A stretch of 64,000 nucleotides of DNA. It comes from Stackebrandtia albiflava (lineage in GTDB: Bacteria > Actinomycetota > Actinomycetes > Mycobacteriales > Micromonosporaceae). The stretch spans positions 1,054,001-1,118,000 of the forward strand of contig NZ_VLLL01000006.1 in assembly GCF_007994225.1 (NCBI RefSeq), in the 5' to 3' direction. Of this stretch, positions 19,752-32,632 are shown one piece after another (within the stretch, counting starts at the first letter, position 1; each line of letters opens with the position of its first letter). A program made the translations under genes and the position numbers. A model generated the notes under the pieces. It searched no databases. It had not been told where the DNA came from and saw nothing but the letters and a program-made list of their open reading frames with translations.

Positions 19752-20852
19752 ATGAGCAAAGCCACCGACTCGCACCGCCTGGTGGTTCTGTTGGCGGAAC
19801 ACTCCGAACTGGAGAAGCAACTCGCCGACCCGTCCATCCACGCCGACGCCGGGCTCGCCAAACGGGTGGGACGCCGGTACGCGGAACTGTCCCCGATCGC
19901 GGCCACCAACGCCGAACTCGCCCAGGTCCGGGAGGACCTGGACGCGGCGGCCGAACTCGCCGCCGACGACCCCGACTTCGCCGCCGAGGCCGAAGCTCTC
20001 CGTGCCCGCATCCCCGAACTGGAGGAGAAGCTCGCCGAACTGCTCCTGCCGCGCGACCCCGACGACTCCCGTGACGTGATCGTCGAGATCAAGGCCGGGG
20101 AGGGCGGCGAGGAGTCCGCGCTGTTCGCGGGCGACCTGCTGCGCATGTACCTGCGGTACGCCGAGAAGCACGGCTGGAACGCCGAGGTCATCGACTCCCA
20201 GGAGTCCGACATGGGCGGCGTCAAGGACGTGTCGTTGGCCGTCAAGACCAAGGGCGCGCCCGAGGGCGGGCACGGCGTGTGGTCCCGCATGAAGTTCGAG
20301 GGCGGCGTCCACCGCGTGCAGCGGGTACCGGCGACCGAGTCACAGGGACGGATCCACACCTCCGCGGCGGGCGTGCTGGTACTGCCCGAGGCCGAGGAGG
20401 TCGACGTCGAGATCAACACGAACGACCTGCGCATCGACGTGTACCGCTCGTCGGGGCCCGGCGGCCAGTCCGTCAACACGACCGACTCGGCGGTCCGGAT
20501 CACCCACATCCCCACCGGGATCGTGGCCTCCTGCCAGAACGAGAAGTCCCAGTTGCAGAACAAGGAGCAGGCGCTGCGGATCCTGCGCGCCCGGCTGCTC
20601 GCCGTCAAACAGGAGGAGGCGGACGCCGCCGCCGGTGCCGCCCGCAAGTCACAGGTCAGGACGGTCGACAGGTCGGAGCGGGTACGCACGTACAACTACC
20701 CGCAGAACCGGGTCACCGATCACCGCATCGGCTACACCGCGCACAACCTCGACCAGGTGATGCAGGGCGACATGGACGGTGTGCTCGACGCGCTGGCGGC
20801 CGCCGAACGGCAGGCCCGACTGGAGGGCAACACCGAGGGCCTGTCCCGCTGA
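19752..20852 (+). CDS. prfA: Peptide chain release factor 1
   Basis: RF1 recognises UAA and UAG stop codons and triggers release of the peptide. The 366-residue product has the codon-reading PAT tripeptide at 193-195 and the GGQ motif at 237-239 ([10 protein letters not shown]). The Gln of GGQ is the target of PrmC, encoded nearby. The ATG at 19752 is preceded by the weak site AAGAAG. Just downstream is the nested inverted repeat at a convergent junction with the diguanylate cyclase gene. Confidence 0.97.
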   Translation: MSKATDSHRLVVLLAEHSELEKQLADPSIHADAGLAKRVGRRYAELSPIAATNAELAQVREDLDAAAELAADDPDFAAEAEALRARIPELEEKLAELLLPRDPDDSRDVIVEIKAGEGGEESALFAGDLLRMYLRYAEKHGWNAEVIDSQESDMGGVKDVSLAVKTKGAPEGGHGVWSRMKFEGGVHRVQRVPATESQGRIHTSAAGVLVLPEAEEVDVEINTNDLRIDVYRSSGPGGQSVNTTDSAVRITHIPTGIVASCQNEKSQLQNKEQALRILRARLLAVKQEEADAAAGAARKSQVRTVDRSERVRTYNYPQNRVTDHRIGYTAHNLDQVMQGDMDGVLDALAAAERQARLEGNTEGLSR

Positions 20853-20872
20853 CGTCCCACTCCTCCTCTTCT

Positions 20873-20999
20873 CCGCTTGGTCCCCGCCGGGTGGCGCTTG
20901 GTCCCGGCCGGGTGGCCGCAATGTGCCCGTTTCGTGCTCACCTGAGGTGAATGTCCGGATCTGGCCGGGACCAGGCGCGCAACCGCGGGGACCAAGCGG
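20873..20999. repeat. Nested inverted repeat built on TTGGTCCCCGC
   Basis: Two head-to-tail copies of CGCTTGGTCCC(C/G)GCCGGGTGG (20873-20894 and 20895-20915) are followed, after about 45 bp, by two inverted copies (20961-20978 and 20983-20999). The outer and inner copies can pair to give two nested stems. The element lies between the convergent genes prfA and the diguanylate cyclase. A second element of the same design is at 45556-45703. Confidence 0.75.
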
Positions 21000-21032
21000 A
21001 ATCAGTGAGTCGGTGAGGGGAGCGGCGTCGGG

Positions 21033-22556
21033 TCAGGTGGTGGCGCGGCGGGCCTGTTTGGCCTTGCGCATCGCCTCGTCGGCGATGCTGAACGCGCCCG
21101 TCACGCCCTGCGGTCCCGAACCGGCGGCGACCTCCGCCCAACCGATAGACGCCGTCAGGTCCGTGCCCGGCACCAGTGAATCCCAGTCCTCGTTGTGCAG
21201 TGCCTCGGTGATGCGCCGTCCGATCTCGGGTGTGTCGGCCAACGGCGTCCCCTGCAACACCAGGACGAACTCGTCACCGCCGTAACGGGCGACGAAGTCA
21301 CCCCGGCGCATCACCCGCATCAACGCGCCCGCCGTCCGCTGCAACACGGTGTCGCCCGACAGGTGCCCGTGCATCGTGTTGATCCGCGTGAACCCGTCCA
21401 GGCCGAGCACCGCCAGCACCGCCGGTTCGCCCCGCGCCGCGAGGTCGTCGACGTAATCCTGGAGATGCCTGCGGTTGGGCAGCCCGGTCAACGGGTCGGT
21501 GAGCGAGTGGTCGGCGTAGGTCGCGACCCGCCGCCGCAGGTCCTCGTGGTCCAACCGGGTCGCGACACCGTCCACGAACAGCCGCCTGACCTGGTCGTTC
21601 ACCCTGCCGTGAATCGCGAACGCCTCCCGGTCGGCCTGATACGCCGCCGTGAAGTCGCCCTCGGCGACGTGGCTCAACGCCCGCAACCGGGGGGCCTCCG
21701 CCGCGCCCAGTACCGCCGCCGTGGACGTCGCCTGGCCGAGCCGACGACGCGCCTGTTCCGCGTCCCCGGCGGCGATGGCCTGGCAGATCCGGCCGAAATG
21801 CCGCAGGTCCGCCGACCACGCGTCGTTGCTGCCCGCCGCCAGGCACCGTCGTGTGTGGACCGGAGCGGTCTGCCCCAGCAGTTCCAGCCGGGCGGCCGCG
21901 TAACCGATCCACGGAAGATCCATCCGTGCCACACCCGGCAGCCCGTCCTCGTGCGGCGCGAGCCGGTTCGCGTTCGACAACAACGCGCGAAGCACCCGGA
22001 CGCACCCGTCGGTGTCGCCCCGATGGTCGAGGGACAGGCCGTGCCGCACCTGCACCTCCGGCGCCGACATCTGCCAGCCCAGTCCGGCCGCATTGGCGAC
22101 CTCCCTGGTCTGGGCGGCGGCGTGCGCGGCGTGGTCGTGGAAACCGATGTAGGAGAACACCACGGCGAGGTTGTGCCAGGCGATCGCGGCCTGCATGTCC
22201 GGCCGCTCCACCTTCGCCAACGCGCGGGTGCTCCGCACCAGGTGCGTCACGCAGCGGTCGAGTGACCCGTCGGCGTGCGCCGTGAACGCCGCGAGGGCGT
22301 GGAAGCCACCCAGCGCCGTCGGGTCGCCGAACGCCCGAACCGCGGCGAACGCCTGGTCGACGGTCGCGGCGTACTCGGTGGAACGTTCGAGGTTGATGAC
22401 GGCCGCCAACCGCAGCAGCAGCGCCCACGCCCGCTCGCCCGAGCTCACCGAGTCGGCGGCTATCGCGTCGGCGGCGACGATGGCGGCACGGGGATTCCCC
22501 GAGGAGAGCAGCAGCCGCGCGTCGGTGAGCCGGTCGGTCACTGTGTTGGTGGACAC
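21033..22556 (-). CDS. Diguanylate cyclase with helical-repeat sensor
   Basis: A soluble 507-residue protein predicted to make cyclic di-GMP. The first 330 residues are TPR-like helical repeats without membrane segments. The C-terminal GGDEF domain is intact: LTDPLTGLPNRRHL opens it, and RYGGDEFVLVL holds the active site. The inhibitory-site RxxD (RRGD) lies five residues before GGDEF, so feedback inhibition is expected. There is no EAL domain. The GTG start has GAGGTGAGG just upstream. It is convergent with prfA and divergent from prmC. Confidence 0.92.
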   Translation of the reverse strand: MSTNTVTDRLTDARLLLSSGNPRAAIVAADAIAADSVSSGERAWALLLRLAAVINLERSTEYAATVDQAFAAVRAFGDPTALGGFHALAAFTAHADGSLDRCVTHLVRSTRALAKVERPDMQAAIAWHNLAVVFSYIGFHDHAAHAAAQTREVANAAGLGWQMSAPEVQVRHGLSLDHRGDTDGCVRVLRALLSNANRLAPHEDGLPGVARMDLPWIGYAAARLELLGQTAPVHTRRCLAAGSNDAWSADLRHFGRICQAIAAGDAEQARRRLGQATSTAAVLGAAEAPRLRALSHVAEGDFTAAYQADREAFAIHGRVNDQVRRLFVDGVATRLDHEDLRRRVATYADHSLTDPLTGLPNRRHLQDYVDDLAARGEPAVLAVLGLDGFTRINTMHGHLSGDTVLQRTAGALMRVMRRGDFVARYGGDEFVLVLQGTPLADTPEIGRRITEALHNEDWDSLVPGTDLTASIGWAEVAAGSGPQGVTGAFSIADEAMRKAKQARRATT

Positions 22557-22635
22557 GCCTCACCTCGCTGGTTCTGTTGTCGCCGCTCGTGACAGGGTGG
22601 CATGCCGACGCCAGTCGGCGTACCTGACGTCGCAA

Positions 22636-22653
22636 GATAAAGCATGCCTTATC
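22636..22653. promoter_or_regulatory. Palindrome upstream of prmC
   Basis: GATAAAGCATGCCTTATC is an 18-bp palindrome with one mismatched pair, in the 146-bp gap between the divergent diguanylate cyclase and prmC genes. It could be an operator. A GCCGAC-GTCGGC hairpin lies just before it. Confidence 0.35.
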
Positions 22654-22702
22654 GGATGCCGATCCGGCCATGTGGGACGAGGCGTCGTACGGGGAGGAAG
22701 TG

Positions 22703-23578
22703 ATGCGGGTGGACGAGAAGGACTGGCGGGAACTGGTGCGTGAGGCCGCCGACCGGCTCACCGCGGCCGGGGTCGACTCCGCCCGGGTCGACGCCGAATG
22801 GCTGGCCTGCGAGGTCGCCGGGGTCGACCGCGCCCGGTTGGCGTTCGCGCCGCCGCCCGGCCCCGACGCGGTCCGGCGGTTCCGCGACATGGTGGCCGCG
22901 CGCGCCGCCCGCCGGCCGCTGCAACACGTCATCGGCACCGCGCCGTTCTGGCGCCGGGACCTGGCGGTCGGGCAGGGCGTGTTCATTCCCCGTCCCGAGA
23001 CCGAACTCCTCGTCGAATGGGCACTGCCCCGGCTCGCGGGCACGAGACGACCCGTCGTGGTGGACCTGTGCGCCGGGTCGGGGGCGTTGGCGTCGGCGGT
23101 CATGACGGAACGGTCCGACGCACGGGTGTTCGCCGTCGAGGCCGAACCCGCCGCGCTCCACTGGCTGCGCCGCAACCTGGCCGTCGGCGCCGAGGTGGTC
23201 GAGGGCGACGCGACCTCCCCGGAGACGCTGCGGGAACTCGACGGGCGCGTCGACCTGGTACTGACGAACCCGCCCTACGTCCCCGAGGGGACGCCGGTGT
23301 CACCGGAGGTCGCCGCCGACCCGGCCACGGCGGTCTTCGGCGGTCCCGACGGACTCGACGTCATCCGGCCGCTGGTGCACCGCGTGGCCGCACTGCTGCG
23401 CCCCGGCGGGAACGTCGCGATCGAACACGACGACACCCACGGCGAGGCGGTGCCCGCACTGCTGGTCGCGGCGGGCCTCGACGACGTGGTCGCGCACCGC
23501 GACCTGTCCGGCCGCCCCCGGTTCGCCACCGCCCGCCGCGCAGGGGACCCCGGCGGACCGGCCGGTCCCACCGCGTGA
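22703..23578 (+). CDS. prmC: Release factor glutamine N5-methyltransferase
   Basis: PrmC methylates the Gln of the GGQ motif in RF1 and RF2 using S-adenosylmethionine. The 291-residue product has an N-terminal helical domain, then a Rossmann methyltransferase fold with DLCAGSG at 121-127 and the catalytic NPPY at 189-192, plus IPRPETELLVEW near 95. The ATG at 22703 follows GGGGAGG; an in-frame ATG 33 bases earlier has no clear site. In most actinobacteria prmC directly follows prfA; here a minus-strand gene lies between. Confidence 0.93.
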   Translation: MRVDEKDWRELVREAADRLTAAGVDSARVDAEWLACEVAGVDRARLAFAPPPGPDAVRRFRDMVAARAARRPLQHVIGTAPFWRRDLAVGQGVFIPRPETELLVEWALPRLAGTRRPVVVDLCAGSGALASAVMTERSDARVFAVEAEPAALHWLRRNLAVGAEVVEGDATSPETLRELDGRVDLVLTNPPYVPEGTPVSPEVAADPATAVFGGPDGLDVIRPLVHRVAALLRPGGNVAIEHDDTHGEAVPALLVAAGLDDVVAHRDLSGRPRFATARRAGDPGGPAGPTA

Positions 23579-23647
23579 TCCCGCCGCCGACGGCACCGGC
23601 CACGCCGGGGACGTGGGCCGTCGCGGCGGGGGATAGCCTTGTGTGCC

Positions 23648-24301
23648 GTGAGGCTCTATGACTGCCGTAAGACCAGCGAACGCGACACCGGCCTGAAGGC
23701 CGCCGTGTCGGCGGTGCGGGCCGGCGACCTCGTGGTTCTCCCCACCGACACGGTGTACGGCCTGGGCGCCGACGCCTTCAAGTCCTGGTCGGTGGAGGCG
23801 CTGCTGCGGACGAAGAACCGAGGCCGGGACATGGCGCCGCCGGTGCTGGTGGGTTCCCGCAAGATGCTCGACGGCCTGACCATCTCGGTGCCCGACATGG
23901 TCCAGGACCTGGTGGCCGCGTTCTGGCCGGGACCGCTTACCGTGGTGATGGACTACTCGCCGACCCTCCAGTGGGACCTCGGCGACACCGACGGGACCGT
24001 GGCGGTCAGGATGCCGCTGCACCCGGTCGCGATCGAGCTGTTGAACGAGACCGGTCCCATGGCGGTGTCCTCCGCGAACAAGACCGGCCGCCCCCCGGCC
24101 GCCACCGCCGCCGACGCCAAGGAGCAACTCGGCTACGCCGTCAGCGTCTACCTGGAGGCCGGGCCGTCCCCCGACACCGCCCCCAGCACGATCGTCGACT
24201 GCACCGGGGACGTTCCGGTGGTGCTGCGCGAGGGCGCGCTGTCACTGGAGCGGCTCCGGCACGTCATCCCCGCGACCGTCGGCGCCCGGGACGAGGTGTG
24301 A
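23648..24301 (+). CDS. Threonylcarbamoyl-AMP synthase (Sua5/YrdC family)
   Basis: Makes threonylcarbamoyl-AMP from threonine, bicarbonate and ATP, the first step of the t6A modification of tRNAs that read ANN codons. The 217-residue product is the YrdC domain alone, without the C-terminal Sua5 extension. It shows VVLPTDTVYGLGADAF, the KNRGRD basic patch, FWPGPLTVV and SSANKTGRPP. The GTG at 23648 is the likely start. Its stop overlaps the next start as TGATG. Confidence 0.92.
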   Translation: MRLYDCRKTSERDTGLKAAVSAVRAGDLVVLPTDTVYGLGADAFKSWSVEALLRTKNRGRDMAPPVLVGSRKMLDGLTISVPDMVQDLVAAFWPGPLTVVMDYSPTLQWDLGDTDGTVAVRMPLHPVAIELLNETGPMAVSSANKTGRPPAATAADAKEQLGYAVSVYLEAGPSPDTAPSTIVDCTGDVPVVLREGALSLERLRHVIPATVGARDEV

Positions 24302-24885
24302 TGCCGCCGTTCTCGGTCCTGCACGTGTGCCTGGGCAACATCTGCCGTTCTCCGATGGCGGAGCGGTTGCTGGCGTTGCGGGTCTCCGAACGCGCCGGTG
24401 AGGACGCCGCCGACCTGATCCTCAGCCAGTCGTGCGGCATCGGGACGTGGCACACCGGGCAGCGGATGAACGGTCCCGCCGCACGGGAGTTGCGCGGCCG
24501 GGGCGGCTCGGACTCCGGGTTCCGCGCGCGTCACATGTCACGCGAGCACGTCGAGACCGCCGACGTCATCCTCACCGCGACCGGCGAACAGGTCGAGTAC
24601 GTCGCCGCCGAGTTCCCCGACGCGCTGGCGCGCACCTTCCTGGTCCGCCACTTCGGACGGTTGGCCGAGGCGATGACCGACGACGAACTGCCCGACAGCG
24701 ACGGCTCCCCGGAGGCCGTGTACGCCCGGGGCCTCGCGATGGTCGCGTTGGCCGACGCCCGCCGCGACACCGTGGAGGCCCTGGAACTGGACGACCCGTG
24801 GGGAGAGTCACCCGAGGTGTTCCGCCGGATCGGCGACGAGATCGACGAGGCACTGCGGCCGTTCGTCGTGCGGTTGCTGTCGTGA
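24301..24885 (+). CDS. Low-molecular-weight protein-tyrosine phosphatase
   Basis: The active-site loop VCLGNICRSP near residue 9 gives the C-X5-R signature of this family, and a late DDPWG motif near residue 164 supplies the general-acid Asp. The length of 194 residues is a little more than the usual 150-165. Enzymes of this family dephosphorylate protein tyrosine, or arginine in some firmicutes; the target here is unknown. It is translationally coupled to the Sua5/YrdC gene. Confidence 0.88.
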   Translation: MPPFSVLHVCLGNICRSPMAERLLALRVSERAGEDAADLILSQSCGIGTWHTGQRMNGPAARELRGRGGSDSGFRARHMSREHVETADVILTATGEQVEYVAAEFPDALARTFLVRHFGRLAEAMTDDELPDSDGSPEAVYARGLAMVALADARRDTVEALELDDPWGESPEVFRRIGDEIDEALRPFVVRLLS

Positions 24886-24919
24886 CGGCACCCTCCCGCA
24901 CACGGCGTGGTGTGTCACG

Positions 24920-25333
24920 ATGGTCGGCGTGAAGACGTCCAAGCTGACCCTCATCCGGCCCGCGTTGCTGGCATGCGCGGCGGCCGTGGTGCCGGTCGGG
25001 ATCGCCGGAGCCGTCTGGCAGGGGGTCGCGGGCGCGCTCGGTGCCGTCGCCGGTGTGGCCCTGGTCGCCGTCGGATTCGTCGGTTCCTGGATGTTCACCG
25101 CCTGGGCCGAACAACTGGGGTTGCGCCTGGTGTTCGCGGCCGGAGTCATGGGATACATCGGGAAGATCGGTCTCGTGGCGGCGGCGTTCCTGGTGGCGTC
25201 GCGCACCGGTTGGAGCGGCATGATGCCTATGGCGATGGCCACGATCGTCGGCATTGTGGCGGTGCTTACGGTATTGATGATCTGGGCCGCGCGGATGCGA
25301 CTTCCCCTACTGCGACCGGAAGATAGCCTATAG
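24920..25333 (+). CDS. atpI: Membrane protein preceding ATP synthase, AtpI-like
   Basis: A 137-residue protein with four predicted membrane helices, placed just before the ATP synthase genes in the same direction. Both features fit the AtpI/UncI family, whose members help assemble the c-ring. Sequence motifs are weak in this family, so the call rests on topology and position. An alternative GTG lies three codons inside the start. A TATAGT at 25329-25334 overlaps the stop codon, but I find no matching -35. Confidence 0.6.
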   Translation: MVGVKTSKLTLIRPALLACAAAVVPVGIAGAVWQGVAGALGAVAGVALVAVGFVGSWMFTAWAEQLGLRLVFAAGVMGYIGKIGLVAAAFLVASRTGWSGMMPMAMATIVGIVAVLTVLMIWAARMRLPLLRPEDSL

Positions 25334-25423
25334 TCACAATTGGGGCATTCCGTCACCCCGTGCCTGGAAGATCGCAGGGCCGTTTTGGTCGCCGCCCCTC
25401 TGGCTGATATTGTCCGTCCCGAA

Positions 25424-25684
25424 ATGACAGGTAACCGGAAGCCCCAGCCCAGAGGTGCTTCTGGTGCTGATCAAGGCTGGGCCGTCATCGGTTACCTCCT
25501 CGCGGGAATGCTCGTGTGGGGTGGTCTCGGATGGCTGCTCGACGAATGGCTAGGTATCCCCAAGCACCTCGGCACCTTTGTCGGCGTCGTCATCGGCGCC
25601 GCCGCGGGCCTGTACCTGGTGATCAAGAGATTCGGCCAAATCGAGAACCCAAACGACAACCAAGGTGAAGGGCGAAAACGGTGA
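25424..25684 (+). CDS. AtpZ/AtpI-family small membrane protein
   Basis: An 86-residue protein with two membrane helices in the pattern WAVIGYLLAGMLVWGGLGWL then LDEWLGIPK and GVVIGAAAGLYLVIKRF. This matches AtpZ-type proteins encoded ahead of F-type ATP synthases. The open frame extends to 25340, but the ATG at 25424 gives the normal length. Its stop overlaps the atpB GTG start (GTGA), so the two are coupled. Confidence 0.75.
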   Translation: MTGNRKPQPRGASGADQGWAVIGYLLAGMLVWGGLGWLLDEWLGIPKHLGTFVGVVIGAAAGLYLVIKRFGQIENPNDNQGEGRKR

Positions 25685-26466
25685 CCGGAGCTCCCGTAAT
25701 ACGCGCGGAGGGATTTCCCCCGGGTATCGAGAACTTCAATTACCGCGACTGGATCCCGGCGCTGCCCGATCATTTCCTGACCACGATCACCTTCTCGGTG
25801 TTCCTCGCGGTCGGTATCCTGATCTGCTTTTTCCTGGTCTCCTACCGCAACCCCCAGTTGGTGCCGACCAAGAAGCAGTGGATCGCCGAGTCGATCTACG
25901 GGTTCGTCCGCGACGGCATCGCCCGTGACATCGTGGGACCCGAGGGGATCAGGTTCGCCCCCTACTTCACCACGCTGTTCTGCTTCATCGCGCTGACCAA
26001 CGTCTTCGCGATCGTGCCGTTCATCCAGATTTCACCGAACGCGCACATCGCGTTCCCCGCCGTGCTGGGCATCCTGTCCTGGCTGATCTACAACGTCGTC
26101 GGCATCCGCAAGCACGGCCTGTGGGGCTACGTCAAGATGAACTCCGTGCCCTCGGGTACGCCCATCGCGCTGTACCCGATCATCATCCCGATCGAGTTCG
26201 TGTCGAACCTCATCCTGCGGCCGATCACCCTCTCGGTGCGGTTGTTCGCCAACATGTTCGCCGGCCACATGATCCTGCTGGTGTTCATCCTCGGCGGTGT
26301 GGCGCTCATCGAAGCCGGTGGCTGGTTCATGGCCGCCTCCCCGCTGGCGTTCATCATGGCGATCGTCATGACCTTCTTCGAGTTCTTCATCCAGTTGCTG
26401 CAGGCGTACGTGTTCGTCCTGCTGACGGCCGTGTACGTCCAGGGATCACTGGCCGAAGAACACTAA
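25681..26466 (+). CDS. atpB: ATP synthase F0 subunit a
   Basis: Subunit a forms the proton half-channels next to the c-ring. The 261-residue product has five to six membrane helices. LRPITLSVRLFANMFAGH carries the essential Arg facing the c-ring, and the last helix contains FIQLLQAYVFVLLTAVY. The GTG start overlaps the preceding stop. Confidence 0.96.
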   Translation: MTGAPVIRAEGFPPGIENFNYRDWIPALPDHFLTTITFSVFLAVGILICFFLVSYRNPQLVPTKKQWIAESIYGFVRDGIARDIVGPEGIRFAPYFTTLFCFIALTNVFAIVPFIQISPNAHIAFPAVLGILSWLIYNVVGIRKHGLWGYVKMNSVPSGTPIALYPIIIPIEFVSNLILRPITLSVRLFANMFAGHMILLVFILGGVALIEAGGWFMAASPLAFIMAIVMTFFEFFIQLLQAYVFVLLTAVYVQGSLAEEH

Positions 26467-26550
26467 GACCCCTGGTCGGGCTCGGCTCGGCCATGGACGA
26501 CCGTGCGCGTGACGGACACGCCACGCAATCAATGAGGAGATAGAAACAAC

Positions 26551-26763
26551 ATGACTGGAAGCCTGAGCGTCATCGGCTTCGGCCTCTCCGCCATCGGCGG
26601 CGCCATCGGTGTGGGTCTGATCTTCGCCGCGTGGATCAGCGCCACCGCCCGCCAGCCGGAGTCGGCCGGTCTGACCCGCCCGATGATGTTCGTCGGTGCC
26701 GCCCTCGCCGAGGCCCTCGCGCTGTTCGGCCTGCTGCTCGCCTTCATCTACAGCGGCGGCTGA
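26551..26763 (+). CDS. atpE: ATP synthase F0 subunit c
   Basis: A 70-residue two-helix protein that forms the rotor ring. The first helix has the Gly-rich GLSAIGGAIGVGL pattern, the polar loop is RQPESAG, and the ion-binding carboxylate is Glu54 in GAALAEALALFG. GAGGAGATAG lies upstream of the ATG. Confidence 0.96.
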   Translation: MTGSLSVIGFGLSAIGGAIGVGLIFAAWISATARQPESAGLTRPMMFVGAALAEALALFGLLLAFIYSGG

Positions 26764-26805
26764 AAGCGGCCATGCCGGTTCGCTTGACACTCTTAGGGAG
26801 CACCC

Positions 26806-27351
26806 ATGTACATGGCAGCAGGAGATGGCACCGGGATCATCATCCCGGTCTGGCAGGAACTCGTCGTCGGAATCATCGCCTTCGGGCTGCTGTGCTTCGT
26901 GCTGATGAAGTTCGTCTTCCCCCGCATGGAGGAGATGTACCAGAAGCGCGTGGACGCCATCGAAGGTGGACTGCGCCGCGCCGAGGAAGCACAGAACGAG
27001 GCCAACGCGCTGCTGGAGCAGTACCGCCAGCAGCTGGCCGAGGCCCGTACCGAGGCCGCCGGCATCCGTGACGAGGCCCGTGCCGAGGCGATCGCCATCA
27101 AGGACGACATCCTCACCGAGGCACGCACCGAATCCGACCGGATCATCGCCGCCGGCCGGGACTCGCTGGCCGCGTCGCGGCAGCAGCTCCTCACCGAGCT
27201 GCGTGGTGAGGTCGGCAGCATCGCCGTCGACCTGGCCGGCCGTATCGTGGGCGAGTCGCTGGCAGACGAGGCCCGCCGCGCGGGCACCGTCGACCGGTTC
27301 CTGGCCGAACTCGACGAGGGTCGCAGCGCCGACGCGGCGGGAGCACGCTGA
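26806..27351 (+). CDS. atpF: ATP synthase F0 subunit b
   Basis: The peripheral stalk subunit: one N-terminal membrane helix (about residues 14-36, VVGIIAFGLLCFVLMKFVFP) followed by a long Ala/Glu/Arg-rich helix that reaches up to F1. The length of 181 residues is normal. The stop overlaps the atpH start (TGATG). Confidence 0.95.
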   Translation: MYMAAGDGTGIIIPVWQELVVGIIAFGLLCFVLMKFVFPRMEEMYQKRVDAIEGGLRRAEEAQNEANALLEQYRQQLAEARTEAAGIRDEARAEAIAIKDDILTEARTESDRIIAAGRDSLAASRQQLLTELRGEVGSIAVDLAGRIVGESLADEARRAGTVDRFLAELDEGRSADAAGAR

Positions 27352-28175
27352 TGGCGTTCGCCGGACAGGAATCGTTGCAGGCCGGTCAGGACGCGCTCGC
27401 CGCCTACGCGAAGCGCGTGAAGACCGACACCCTGTTGAAGGTCGCCGGTGAGATCCTCTCCGTCCGCGACGTGTTCGCCTCCGAACCCCGGCTGCGCCGG
27501 GCGTTGACCGACCCCGGCCGGGAGGGCGCCGACCGCGCCTCCCTGGCCGAGCAGGTGTTGACGGGCAAGGTGACACCCGGGACGTTGAAGATCGTGCTGG
27601 CACTGGTCAAGGGCCGGTGGGGCACTCCGGGCGAGTTGCTCGACGGGCTCGAGACGGTCGGCGTGGACGCCATGCTGACCGCGGGTTCCGCCGACGACGT
27701 CCTGTCCGACGTGGAGGACGAGCTCTTCCGCTTCCGGCGCCTCGTCGACGGTGACTTCGAGTTGGCGGGTGTGATCGGCAACACCAGCGCGGATCCCGCC
27801 GGCCGGGCCGAACTGGTGAACTCGCTGCTGTCCGGCAGGGCCAACCCCATCACGGTGCGACTGGCGGAACTGGCGGTGCGCGGATACGGCGGGCGCGGGT
27901 TCGACGCCGGCCTCGCCGCGTTGATCGACCGCACGGCCGCCAAGCGCGACCTTCAGGTCGCCTACATCACGGTGGCGGCCCCGCTACCGCAGGACCAGGA
28001 GAACCAGCTGGTAGAACGGCTGTCCCGGATTCAGGGACGCCGGCTGTCGGCGAAGGTGACCGTGGATCCGGAGATCGTGGGCGGCATTCGTGTCCAGATC
28101 GGACACGACCTCTACGACGGCACCGTTGCCCGGCGCCTGACCGAAGCCCGAAAGGCGCTGGCCGGCGGTCGCTGA
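27351..28175 (+). CDS. atpH: ATP synthase F1 subunit delta
   Basis: The delta subunit links the peripheral stalk to the top of F1. At 274 residues it is longer than the E. coli form (about 177), as is usual in actinobacteria. The C-terminal part shows the family motif [20 protein letters not shown]. It is coupled to atpF by a 1-bp overlap. Confidence 0.95.
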   Translation: MAFAGQESLQAGQDALAAYAKRVKTDTLLKVAGEILSVRDVFASEPRLRRALTDPGREGADRASLAEQVLTGKVTPGTLKIVLALVKGRWGTPGELLDGLETVGVDAMLTAGSADDVLSDVEDELFRFRRLVDGDFELAGVIGNTSADPAGRAELVNSLLSGRANPITVRLAELAVRGYGGRGFDAGLAALIDRTAAKRDLQVAYITVAAPLPQDQENQLVERLSRIQGRRLSAKVTVDPEIVGGIRVQIGHDLYDGTVARRLTEARKALAGGR

Positions 28176-28225
28176 CCCGACCGGTACCAGCTGATCCAAC
28201 GAGAAACCGAGGGACTGAACTTAAG

Positions 28226-29863
<1,638 letters not shown>

Positions 29864-29866
29864 TTC

Positions 29867-32228
<2,362 letters not shown>

Positions 32229-32243
32229 TCGGCACGTACGTCA

Positions 32244-32277
32244 GATGCCCCCGCCCGGATTCCCGGACGGGGGCATC
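32244..32277 (+). terminator. atp operon terminator
   Basis: A 10-bp GATGCCCCCG/CGGGGGCATC stem, which can extend past one mismatch, starts 15 bp after the atpD stop. It closes the operon where atpC would be expected. Confidence 0.75.
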
Positions 32278-32298
32278 GCCGTGTCCGGGGTGGGGACG

Positions 32299-32317
32299 AT
32301 GCTACCGGTGGTAGCAT
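32299..32317. promoter_or_regulatory. Operator palindrome of the toxin-antitoxin pair
   Basis: ATGCTACC-GGT-GGTAGCAT is a perfect inverted repeat with 8-bp arms. It ends 6 bp before the antitoxin start, the position expected for autoregulation by a VapB-type antitoxin. Confidence 0.7.
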
Positions 32318-32323
32318 GATCTC

Positions 32324-32632
32324 ATGGCACCTCATGATGATTCCGACGCGATCTCCGTCGTTCGTAGTCGGCTCGGGCTCGCCGAGAACTCCCCGTTGCT
32401 CGGTAAGAACTCTGAGAAGTTGAGCATCTCGCTGCCCGCGGCGTTGGCGGAGTCGCTGCGCGACGAGCTGGACAAGGGCGAGATCAGCTCCTTCGTCGCT
32501 GAGGCGGTGGCTCTGCGGCTGGAGTGGAAACTCCTGGAGGACCTCGATCGCGAGATCGATGCACGCAGGGGCACTCCGATTCCTTCGGAGTACCTCGAGG
32601 AGGCGGAGACGGCATGGCCGGACGTCGACTGA
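32324..32632 (+). CDS. VapB-like antitoxin
   Basis: A 102-residue protein. Its N-terminal half has a short ribbon-helix-helix-like section (LSISLPAALAESLRDELD then ISSFVAEAVALRL). The C-terminal part, which would bind toxin, is acidic. It overlaps the following PIN-domain gene by 19 bp, the standard antitoxin-first layout. The palindrome just upstream is the likely operator. The pair sits directly after the atp operon, where atpC is absent. Confidence 0.75.
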   Translation: MAPHDDSDAISVVRSRLGLAENSPLLGKNSEKLSISLPAALAESLRDELDKGEISSFVAEAVALRLEWKLLEDLDREIDARRGTPIPSEYLEEAETAWPDVD

